DNA of 13,223 nt from Phycisphaerae bacterium (GTDB lineage Bacteria; Planctomycetota; Phycisphaerae; UBA1845; Fen-1342): positions 1-13,223 of the forward strand of contig JAGVEP010000341.1 in NCBI GenBank assembly GCA_020058145.1, in the 5' to 3' direction. A program made the translations under genes and the position numbers. Below are positions 7,162 through 13,223 of this stretch, piece after piece. The notes beneath the pieces were generated by a model, which had not been told where the DNA came from, searched no databases, and worked only from the letters and a program-made list of their open reading frames with translations. How positions within the stretch are numbered: the stretch's first letter is position 1; each line of letters begins with the position of its first letter.

Positions 7162-7191
7162 GGCGGGCACAGCCCGCCCTACGTAGGGCGG
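7162..7191. repeat. Overlapping palindromes at the 3' end of rnpA
   Basis: GGCGGGC (7162-7168), ACA, GCCCGCC (7172-7178) is a 7-bp hairpin. It overlaps an 18-bp perfect palindrome CCGCCCTACGTAGGGCGG (7174-7191). The rnpA stop codon (TAG, 7181-7179) lies inside it. The GGCGGGC-x3-GCCCGCC form is a common dispersed bacterial repeat and may serve as a terminator. Confidence 0.8.
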
Positions 7192-7556
7192 ATTCTCTCC
7201 GCCGCTTTCGCCAGTCGTGCCGCCAGGCAGAGAAGCGACTCCCGACAACCGCTCAAATCGAACTCGCCGCCGACCCGCGGCGCACACACCACGTCATAAC
7301 CCGCCGGCAGTTTATGTTGCGCCAGCCGAAAGGCCTCACGCAGCAGGCGCTTGATACGGTTCCGCTGGGGCGCGTTTCCGTGCTTGCGACCGACAACCAG
7401 CCCCAGCCGCGGGTGCGTCAGGCCGTTCGCGCTCAGCCACATGGTCAGTCGCGCATCCACGCCGTGGACCCCCTGGTGCATGGCGCGGTTGAAATCCGCC
7501 CGACGCGCCATGCGCAGGCGACGCGGAAAACCGCAGCCGCATGAGTCGGTGTCCAT
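7179..7556 (-). CDS. rnpA: Ribonuclease P protein component
   Basis: The small basic protein subunit of RNase P, which helps the catalytic RNA trim tRNA 5' leaders. The diagnostic RNRIKRLLREAFR motif is at residues 65-77, preceded by PRLGLVVGRKHGNAPQ and by FPRRLRMARRADF near the N-terminus. Length is about 125 aa, normal for the family. The ATG at 7556 is preferred over a GTG at 7562, since GAAG lies six bases before it. The usual neighbour rpmH (ribosomal protein L34) is not upstream. Instead the stop of a dipeptide epimerase lies 21 bases before this start, so the two are probably co-transcribed. The C-terminus RIRPT and stop are encoded within a palindromic repeat. Confidence 0.96.
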   Translation of the reverse strand: MDTDSCGCGFPRRLRMARRADFNRAMHQGVHGVDARLTMWLSANGLTHPRLGLVVGRKHGNAPQRNRIKRLLREAFRLAQHKLPAGYDVVCAPRVGGEFDLSGCRESLLCLAARLAKAAERIRPT

Positions 7557-7577
7557 TGGCACTTCACACGAGTGGTT

Positions 7578-8600
7578 TCAGCGCGGGGCGCGCGGCGTGA
7601 CACCCAGCCCCGGCTGGTCGCCCAGGCTGATGATCCCGCCGTCGCGCGTGATGCCCTCATACGGATCTTCGGCCAGCAGCAAGGCTCCATCCAGGTCGGC
7701 GTAGTCTACCAGCGAGGCGAGGGTGAGTGCCGGCGCAATCGCCAGGCTGCTGCACACGAAGCAGCCGAGCATGATCTGCAGGTCGAACGCCCGCGCCAGC
7801 GTGATCATCCGCAACGCCTCGCGAATTCCGCCGCACTTGGTGAACTTGATGTTCACGCCGTCCACGTACCCGCGCAGCCGCAGCACGTCCGCGGGCCGCT
7901 CGCAGCTCTCGTCGGCGAAGATCGGTGCGACGCCGAGTTGGCACAGTTCCGCCAGGTGTTGCCACTGCTCGCGCGGCAGCGGCTGTTCGATGAGCGTCGG
8001 GCGGTACTGGGCCAGCGCCCGGATGCGCTGCGGCGCCTCGTCCGGGGACCAGGCCTGATTCGCATCCAGGAACAGCGGGCCGTCGAACCGCGTGCGGATG
8101 TACGCCAAGGTCTGATGATCGTCCGGAACACCGACCTTGATTTTCAGGGCGGTGAACCCCGCGGCGAGCGCCTCGTCGATCTTGACGCGGGTCAGCTCCG
8201 GGTCGGCGACGCCGATGGTGAAAGTAGTTTGCTTCTGCGGCCGCGCCAGCCCGAGCAGTTTCCACACCGGCACACCGAGCCGCTTGCCGACCCAGTCGTG
8301 CAGCGCGGCGTCAAGCCCGTCGAGCACGGCGCGCTGGTCGTCAAACGCCGTCCGCAGTCGCGTGAGGATCGGCTCGAGCGTGAACGGATCGTCGCCGAGC
8401 AGGTCGCCGGCCTGCACGAGCGCCGCCTCAGACGATTCCACGGTTTGCCCGTACAGGGTCGAGGGCACGATTTCGCCCCAGCCGACGAGTCCGTCGTGGG
8501 CGAGCTCGACCTGGAGCGTCTCCTTCTCATCCACGCCCCACTGCGACGTCGCAAAGCGGTGCCGCGGACGCACAATCTGCCGGCGCCAGGTGAGTTTCAT
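7578..8600 (-). CDS. Dipeptide epimerase (L-Ala-D/L-Glu epimerase-like, enolase superfamily)
   Basis: A 340-aa muconate-cycloisomerase-type member of the enolase superfamily, likely to epimerise dipeptides such as L-Ala-D-Glu during murein-peptide recycling. Visible features are TTFTIG (about 125-130), the KIKVG acid/base lysine pair (153-157), metal ligands in LDANQAW (D179), IEQPL (E205) and ADES (D230), and the second-side lysine in VNIKFTKCGG (K252). DLDGALLLAEDP near residue 303 is typical of the dipeptide-epimerase branch. The ATG at 8600 shares an ATGA overlap with the stop of the upstream gene, which points to translational coupling; an in-frame ATG at 8609 is the alternative. Whether the substrate is Ala-Glu or another dipeptide cannot be told by eye. 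rnpA follows closely. Confidence 0.92.
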   Translation of the reverse strand: MKLTWRRQIVRPRHRFATSQWGVDEKETLQVELAHDGLVGWGEIVPSTLYGQTVESSEAALVQAGDLLGDDPFTLEPILTRLRTAFDDQRAVLDGLDAALHDWVGKRLGVPVWKLLGLARPQKQTTFTIGVADPELTRVKIDEALAAGFTALKIKVGVPDDHQTLAYIRTRFDGPLFLDANQAWSPDEAPQRIRALAQYRPTLIEQPLPREQWQHLAELCQLGVAPIFADESCERPADVLRLRGYVDGVNIKFTKCGGIREALRMITLARAFDLQIMLGCFVCSSLAIAPALTLASLVDYADLDGALLLAEDPYEGITRDGGIISLGDQPGLGVTPRAPR

Positions 8601-8932
8601 GGCATCCATCCCTCGGGGTTGTCGACGTGCCCATCGGCGAGCACGTCCTCGAGCGCCGACAGGCTGACGATCGCACCGCGTTCCACAAACACCCGCCGGC
8701 GATTCACGGTCCGGGCACCCGTCTGGTGCAGCAGGAACGCATCGTTGACGTACCGTTCCTTGGTGCTGTGGCCCTCACCACGATCGTGTACGTCGGCATC
8801 GGCGAGCCAGTAGCCGCGCTCGTCGTGCCCGGCGAGCACGCCGATGTAGACGAGCGGGCCCTGGGTGTCGAGCACGACGCAGCGGCCGATGAATTCGTCG
8901 AGAGTCGCCATCCGCTGGCAGCCTGCCGCCAT
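8597..8932 (-). CDS. Conserved small protein of unknown function
   Basis: A 111-aa soluble protein (104 aa if the second ATG at 8911 is used). LDEFIGRCVVLDTQGPLVYIGVLAGHDE at about 11-38 alternates hydrophobic residues as in a small beta-barrel (Sm/SH3-like). A DADVHD stretch, a charged STKERYVNDAFL segment and RRRVFVERGAIVSLSALEDV follow. I associate similar proteins with planctomycetes, from memory; the function is unknown. The ATG at 8932 has AGGA five bases upstream, whereas 8911 lacks one, although the conserved-looking part begins at MATLDEFIGR. Its stop overlaps the start of the epimerase by four bases. It is the first gene of the minus-strand run and is divergent from recO across 143 bases. 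Confidence 0.75.
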   Translation of the reverse strand: MAAGCQRMATLDEFIGRCVVLDTQGPLVYIGVLAGHDERGYWLADADVHDRGEGHSTKERYVNDAFLLHQTGARTVNRRRVFVERGAIVSLSALEDVLADGHVDNPEGWMP

Positions 8933-9075
8933 CCGCTTCCTGCGCCCGACGTGTTCTGCAGCGCCGGTACGAGGCGGACGGGGAGTATTCTACGTGCGAG
9001 CCGCGCGCGCAGCCACGCGACGGTCAGGCCAAGGGCGGCTGGCTGACGGCTGACGGCTGGAAGCTGTGAGCTACA
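8933..9075. promoter_or_regulatory. Divergent intergenic region between the epimerase operon and recO
   Basis: 143 bases that must carry promoters for both directions; no convincing -35/-10 pair stands out. It contains a short 8-base direct repeat, GGCTGACGGCTGACGGCTGG (9041-9060), directly before recO. GGAAG (9059-9063) lies 12 bases before the recO ATG and is too distant to be an ideal ribosome binding site. Confidence 0.4.
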
Positions 9076-9819
9076 ATGCTCACCATGACCCCCCTCCGTG
9101 ACGACGCCATCGTCCTGCGGCTCGCCGAGTACTCGGAGACCTCGCAGATCGTCACGCTGTTCGGCGCGGCGCACGGGCAACTGCGCCTCATCGCCAAAGG
9201 CGTTCGCCGCAGCACAAAAACGCGCGTGGCGGCCGGGCTGGACCTGCTGGAATACGGCGCGGTCGGCTTCATCCCGCCCCACGGCGACGCGCAGCTTGGC
9301 ATTCTCACGGAATGGACACAGCGCGACGCCTTCGCGGGGCTGCGGCGCGAGGCCCAGCGGCTCTACGGTGCGCTCTACGCCGTCGAGACCGTCGCCGCAC
9401 TGACCGAGGAAGCCGATCCGCATCCGGAACTGTTCACGGCCCTGGAGCACGCGCTGCAAACCCTCGCGGGCGACACTCCCGCCGGCCCTGCCATCGTCCG
9501 GTTTCAAAACGCCTTGCTCCAGGCCATCGGCTATGCCCCCAACTTGACGGCTTGCGTGAACTGTGGCGGGGATATCCGCCGCGGCGCGCCGGTGTTCTTC
9601 AGCTCCACGGCCGGTGGCCTGCTATGCCGCGACTGCGAGCTGCACTTTGTCGAAAAACGTCGGGTCCCGCCACACTTGCTCGCGCCGCCGGGTGCCGGTA
9701 GCGCGGAAGCGTGGTTTGAACTCCTGGATTATCACCTCACACACGTCGCCGGGCGGCGGTTCAAAACGGCTGCCGTGCTGGCCGGCGCTCTCGGCAGGGG
9801 GTTGCCGAAGAGTGTATGA
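9076..9819 (+). CDS. recO: DNA repair protein RecO
   Basis: A recombination mediator that helps load RecA on single-stranded DNA in the RecFOR gap-repair pathway and anneals strands. The 247-aa length is normal. The N-terminal OB fold is seen as DDAIVLRLAEYSETSQIVTL (residues 9-28), LRLIAKGVRR (37-45) and the following strands. A helical middle part follows, with a zinc finger CVNCGGD (C160, C163) and LLCRDCE (C184, C187). An ATG at 9085 is an alternative start that removes three residues; neither has a strong SD. The LON-domain gene begins 33 bases after the stop on the same strand, so the two are probably one transcript. Confidence 0.95.
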   Translation: MLTMTPLRDDAIVLRLAEYSETSQIVTLFGAAHGQLRLIAKGVRRSTKTRVAAGLDLLEYGAVGFIPPHGDAQLGILTEWTQRDAFAGLRREAQRLYGALYAVETVAALTEEADPHPELFTALEHALQTLAGDTPAGPAIVRFQNALLQAIGYAPNLTACVNCGGDIRRGAPVFFSSTAGGLLCRDCELHFVEKRRVPPHLLAPPGAGSAEAWFELLDYHLTHVAGRRFKTAAVLAGALGRGLPKSV

Positions 9820-9852
9820 TAGATATGAGAGGAGTGGTGCTCCCGACAGCCC

Positions 9853-10533
9853 ATGGCGGACGAAATCCACGACATCCCGGAAGTGCTTCCGCTTTTCCCG
9901 CTGCCGGAGGTCGTGCTGTTTCCGCACACGATCGTCCCGCTGCACATCTTCGAGCCGCGCTACCGGGAGATGATGGCGGACGCCGTCGCCGGCCAGCGCT
10001 GCTTCGCCATCGCGCTGCTCAAACCTGGTTATCAGCCCTTGTACTACACCCGCCGCGCTCCTGTTCATCCGGTCGTGGGCGTGGGCCGCATCCTCGAGTC
10101 CGAGCAGGTCGAGGACGGGAATTACAACTTGCTGCTGCGTGGCGTGGGGCGTGCCCGGATCGTTGCGGAGATCGGGACACACCCCTACCGGCTGGCGCGG
10201 GTGGAGCCGGTTGAGACGTACTGCAATCATAACGCAGCTCGTACCCGACAGCTCTCTGACCAGTTGTTCCGCGCCATTCGCGGCAACCGCGGATTGCAGC
10301 CCGAGCTGCGGAAGCACTGGTTGCAACTCGCGAACCTGGAACTCGAACTGGACGAATTGACCGATCTGGTCGGCGCCGGCGTCCCGGTGGAAGCCGAGTT
10401 GCGGCAGTGTCTGCTCGACGAGCCGGATGCGTTCGAGCGTGCGACCCTGCTGGTGGACCAACTCCGCACACTCGCGGCGGTGGCCCGGGTCCAACTCCGG
10501 GTGCCAGGGCTGAACGAGTACAACTTGAACTAA
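9853..10533 (+). CDS. LON substrate-binding domain protein
   Basis: A 226-aa stand-alone version of the N-terminal domain of Lon protease, without the AAA+ ATPase or the Ser-Lys protease domain. The hallmark opening LPLFPLPEVVLFPHTIVPLH (12-31) followed by IFEPRYREMM is clear, with VVGVGRILESEQVEDGNYNL (74-93) and a helical C-terminal half. Such proteins are widespread; their role is unsettled, and substrate or adaptor binding is presumed from the Lon domain. GAGAGGAG lies about 18 bases upstream of the ATG, farther than usual, so the ribosome binding site is not well defined. It is downstream of recO and convergent with the permease gene ending at 10589. The 55-bp gap shows no clear terminator. 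Confidence 0.9.
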   Translation: MADEIHDIPEVLPLFPLPEVVLFPHTIVPLHIFEPRYREMMADAVAGQRCFAIALLKPGYQPLYYTRRAPVHPVVGVGRILESEQVEDGNYNLLLRGVGRARIVAEIGTHPYRLARVEPVETYCNHNAARTRQLSDQLFRAIRGNRGLQPELRKHWLQLANLELELDELTDLVGAGVPVEAELRQCLLDEPDAFERATLLVDQLRTLAAVARVQLRVPGLNEYNLN

Positions 10534-10588
10534 CGGGTGCTCCGCCCGCTGCGTGGTGGTTTGGCGCCCGGGCACCTTCCGGATTCGC

Positions 10589-11782
10589 CTACCCCTTCCG
10601 CATCGCCTGAAGAACATTCGTCCGCGAGGCCCGCACCGCCGGCGCGAGGGCTCCGCACACCCCTACCAGAATCGACATGGTCAGGGCGACACCGACGATG
10701 TCGGGTGTCAGACGCAACTTGTATGCGAGTACCGTCCAGGTGGCGTCCGAGAGGAAGTCCTGTCCAGCGCCATTGAATGCCAGACTCCCCGCCAAACCCA
10801 CCAGGCAGGCGGGCGTGCAGATCAATAGCGATTCGAGCACAAATGCCAAGATGATCGCTGCACGGCCGAAGCCGATCGTCCGCAGCATGGCGATTTCGCG
10901 CCGCCGGCCGTCCACGGCGGCGTACATCGTGTTGGCGACGGCAAAGACCGCCCCAATCGCCATGATGGCGATGAGAATCGTCGTGATCGCCACGATTTCC
11001 CGCGTTTTCGACGCCAACTCCTCGTAGTACTTGGTCTCCGTGCGGCCAGCGAGGCGGACCGCGGAGCCGTTGACGTAGGCGATGGCCGCCGCGGCCGCTG
11101 CCGGGTCGTTCAGCCGCAGACAAACGCTCGACACGAACCGCCGCTGATAGGAATCCTCCAGCATGGTTCGGGGCGTCCAAATTTCGCTCTCCAGCGCGCC
11201 GCCCGCCGCGTCGAAGACCCCCACGACCTTGTACGGGCGGTCGCCTTTGCGGCCCAGCGCGAATGTCTCGCCGATGTCCAAGTGTCCAAATCGATCCCGC
11301 GCCGCGCGGCCCACGATGGCTTCGAGCGACCCTTGCTCAAAACGGCGGCCTTCAACCAGCCGAATCTCGGGATGCACGCTGAACGCCACGCCGTCCACGC
11401 CCCGGACAGCCACATTGGCAACCCCGTCGGTGCTTCCCAGGCGTGGCAGCGTGGTCTGCACGCACACTTCGGGGCTGAGCAGCAGCGTACCGGCGGCGGC
11501 GCCGTCCCGTTCTGCGTCGAGACGGGCCAGCCCGGGCGTTTGCGCCAGGGAACTCAGCTCGTCCGGCAGCAGGATGCTCATGCTCTCGGCCGTCGCGCCG
11601 GGTTTCAGCACCAGCACGTTCGCAGGCGACCCGCTGGCGGCGAGCGACGCGCGAATCCCGGCCGCGAACGACAGCAGCAGCGCCAGCACGAACACCACGA
11701 CGCCCACCACGACGAACGTGAGCGCCGTGCTCAGGCGACGCGCCAGCAAGTTACGCCAGTTGTAGTAAAGCGGAAGAACCAT
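10589..11782 (-). CDS. ABC transporter permease (FtsX/MacB type), second of a pair
   Basis: A 397-aa membrane subunit of a MacB/LolCE-like ABC system. An N-terminal membrane helix lies at about 18-42, then an extracytoplasmic domain of about 220 residues, then three C-terminal helices. REIAMLRTIGFGRAAIILAF is the characteristic cytoplasmic loop of FtsX-like permeases that contacts the ATPase. The ATG at 11782 starts directly before the expected N-terminal amphipathic stretch LPLYYNWRNLLARR. An open frame extends to 12049, but it lies antisense or out of frame to the upstream permease and is rejected. The first permease gene ends 41 bases upstream, so they form an operon. The substrate is unknown, and no ATPase is present in the window. 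Confidence 0.9.
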   Translation of the reverse strand: MVLPLYYNWRNLLARRLSTALTFVVVGVVVFVLALLLSFAAGIRASLAASGSPANVLVLKPGATAESMSILLPDELSSLAQTPGLARLDAERDGAAAGTLLLSPEVCVQTTLPRLGSTDGVANVAVRGVDGVAFSVHPEIRLVEGRRFEQGSLEAIVGRAARDRFGHLDIGETFALGRKGDRPYKVVGVFDAAGGALESEIWTPRTMLEDSYQRRFVSSVCLRLNDPAAAAAAIAYVNGSAVRLAGRTETKYYEELASKTREIVAITTILIAIMAIGAVFAVANTMYAAVDGRRREIAMLRTIGFGRAAIILAFVLESLLICTPACLVGLAGSLAFNGAGQDFLSDATWTVLAYKLRLTPDIVGVALTMSILVGVCGALAPAVRASRTNVLQAMRKG

Positions 11783-11823
11783 GGTCTCAAAGCGACAAAG
11801 CGACGCAGTCGAGCGCTGCTGGT

Positions 11824-12996
11824 CTATTCCAACACCCGGAACGCCTCCACTACTTTCAGCCGGGCCGCGGCCCACGCCGGCCACGCCGCGGCGAGGACCC
11901 CGATGAGCGCGGCGATGCCGACGGCCTGCACGACGACCAGCGGGGCAATCTCGAGCGATTGAATCACGGGTACGGTGAATTCCCGGAGGGGCGTGTAGGT
12001 AAACGCGATGTAGGGGCCCAGCGCCCCGAGCACGCCGCCCGTCAGACACAGCAGCAGACTCTCGGTTTGAATAACCACCAGGATCACTTTTCCGCCGAAG
12101 CCGATCGCCCGCAGCGTCGCGAATTCATTCAGCCGGTCGCGGAGGTTCATGCTCATGGTGTTCATCGCCGCCAACACCGCGACCAGGACGGTGATCGCCG
12201 CGAGGATTTTCAGGTTGCGCGGCAAATCAAATTGCTGCGTGATGAACTGGTTCATGAACGCCTTCTCGTCCTGCGTCACCGTCTCGTCCAGCGTGTTGGC
12301 GAACAGGGTATCGATCGCACCCCGGAAATGCTCCAGGTCCGCCTGGCTGGCGCACTTGACGAAATAGAAGCTCAGGAGTCCCTCGATCCAGCCGGCTTTC
12401 TTGACCTCTTCTTCCAGGTAGTCCCGCCGAAGAAAGTTGGTCACGGGATCCGCCGCCTCGGGGGCGGTCGAAACCACGATGAGCTCCAGCGGTGTGTATG
12501 GTGGCACCGAGGGATAGACCGTGACGCGGTCGCCGATTTTCCAGCCGAACTGCTGGGCGGTGCCGCGCCCGCCGATGAAGGCCCGCCGTTCGCGCTGCCA
12601 GGCGTCGCGTTCCGCCGGCGTGGTGAGGTGCTCCGGGAACGTGACCGGAAAGGTGTCCGCGTCGGCCGCGATGGTGGAAAGCGGTCGCGGGTCGTTCGCG
12701 ATCCTCCCGCCGATCCAGCGCAAGCCGCACACGGAGATCAGACGCTCGTGCGTCGGGTCGAGCGACTCGATTTTCGCGCGGTGGCCGCTGGGCAGCGGGT
12801 TGATGAGCGAAGTTTTCTGGGTGACGGCCAGGCGCAACTGCCGCGCGGAGTTGTCGAGGAATTTCTCGATGCCATCGATGACGGCGGTCGTGAGGACGAA
12901 GATGGTGATCGGCAGGGCGACCGCGGCGGATGTCAACAGGGTTCGCAGCGGGTTACGCGTGAGGTTGCGGGTGAGGTAGGTGAGTCGGAGGCTCAT
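11824..12996 (-). CDS. ABC transporter permease (FtsX/MacB type), first of a pair
   Basis: A 390-aa FtsX-like permease paired with the one downstream. The N-terminus LRLTYLTRNLTRNPLRTLLT leads into one membrane helix (about 20-40), a large extracytoplasmic domain, and three helices after about residue 265. The loop NEFATLRAIGFGGKVILVVI is the family signature. The C-terminus is AARLKVVEAFRVLE. The ATG at 12996 is preferred over an upstream TTG at 13008; neither has a strong SD. Two non-identical permeases in tandem suggest a heterodimeric transporter, as in LolCE-like systems. The matching ATPase, and perhaps an adaptor, would be expected upstream, beyond the window end, but this is inference. 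Confidence 0.9.
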   Translation of the reverse strand: MSLRLTYLTRNLTRNPLRTLLTSAAVALPITIFVLTTAVIDGIEKFLDNSARQLRLAVTQKTSLINPLPSGHRAKIESLDPTHERLISVCGLRWIGGRIANDPRPLSTIAADADTFPVTFPEHLTTPAERDAWQRERRAFIGGRGTAQQFGWKIGDRVTVYPSVPPYTPLELIVVSTAPEAADPVTNFLRRDYLEEEVKKAGWIEGLLSFYFVKCASQADLEHFRGAIDTLFANTLDETVTQDEKAFMNQFITQQFDLPRNLKILAAITVLVAVLAAMNTMSMNLRDRLNEFATLRAIGFGGKVILVVIQTESLLLCLTGGVLGALGPYIAFTYTPLREFTVPVIQSLEIAPLVVVQAVGIAALIGVLAAAWPAWAAARLKVVEAFRVLE

Positions 12997-13033
12997 CGGC
13001 GATAGCAACCCAAGAAACCGGGAATTAAGAATT

Positions 13034-13123
13034 AGGAATTAAGAATTAAGAATGCTCTGCGCCCTGAACTCATACTCCCGGGTACGCCTGCCGCGCGCCG
13101 GCCATTCTTAATTCTTAATTCCT
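13034..13123. repeat. 21-bp perfect AT-rich inverted repeat, 48-base spacer
   Basis: AGGAATTAAGAATTAAGAAT plus G (13034-13054) is the exact reverse complement of 13103-13123. The arms are made of repeated GAATTAA units, strongly AT-rich against a GC-rich background; two further units precede the left arm from 13021. The spacer is GC-rich and has no ORF. It lies directly upstream of the permease operon and may be a dispersed intergenic element. Confidence 0.9.
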
Positions 13124-13187
13124 CATCAGTACTGTCCGGTTGAGCGAGCACGATAACGCGGAGCAGCCCTGATTTCCAAGGGTTTCC

Positions 13188-13223
13188 TTAGCGTATGAGC
13201 CGGTACACGATTTCAATCTGGCC
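13188..13223 (-). CDS. Possible C-terminal end of a gene cut by the window edge
   Basis: On the minus strand the last 33 bases are open (GQIEIVYRLIR) and end at TAA 13190-13188. If real, this would be the gene upstream of the permease operon. Eleven residues are too few to assign a family or even to be sure it is coding. Confidence 0.25.
   Translation of the reverse strand, partial: GQIEIVYRLIR

Noticed and set aside
11783..12049. Long N-terminal extension of the second permease
   Set aside because: It overlaps the end of the first permease in another frame, and the membrane-protein start is at the ATG at 11782.
13124..13187. Possible insertion-sequence end (TACTGTCCGGTT near 13130)
   Set aside because: No matching inverted end, target duplication or transposase is visible in the window.

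Overview
This is a GC-rich bacterial window that looks like a metagenome-era Planctomycetota (possibly Phycisphaerae) chromosome. The lineage is inferred from three things: the integrase remnant of a type common in planctomycetes, a small conserved unknown protein I associate with that phylum, and intergenic spaces full of short dispersed palindromes and tandem repeats. No rRNA or other direct lineage marker is present, so the assignment is tentative.

Layout: (1) 1-1799: a 28-bp tandem repeat, then a multi-spanning GT-C-like membrane protein on the plus strand. (2) 1942-5343: an accessory patch. It starts at an intact tRNA-Val(UAC). A minus-strand tyrosine-recombinase remnant runs antisense into that tRNA, so its last codons and stop are read from the tRNA gene. 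The remnant is joined abruptly to the 3' part of a KAS II (fabF-type) gene. Next come GTGGCAC palindromes, a minus-strand gene of about 600 aa with a HEPN-like RN-x3-H motif, a zinc ribbon, a proline-rich linker and a TPR-like tail, and the 5' fragment of a DNA methyltransferase. Three of the four protein genes here are truncated, which fits a decayed, tRNA-anchored integration site. (3) 5659-8932: a minus-strand run of four housekeeping or metabolic genes: a conserved unknown small protein, a dipeptide epimerase translationally coupled to it, rnpA, and a CDF metal transporter with three C-terminal domains. (4) 9076-10533: plus-strand recO and a LON-domain protein. (5) 10589-12996: two minus-strand FtsX/MacB-type ABC permeases convergent with the LON gene. 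(6) 13009-13223: an AT-rich inverted repeat and the last 11 codons of a possible further minus-strand gene.

The most interesting parts are the HEPN/zinc-ribbon/TPR protein lying where a methyltransferase gene is cut, the integrase whose stop codon lies in the tRNA anticodon loop, and a palindrome family whose copies keep pairing although the arms differ. Copies of that family supply the same C-terminal Cys-Gly-Thr-Gly-stop to two unrelated genes. All family assignments come from reading motifs by eye; no database search was run.
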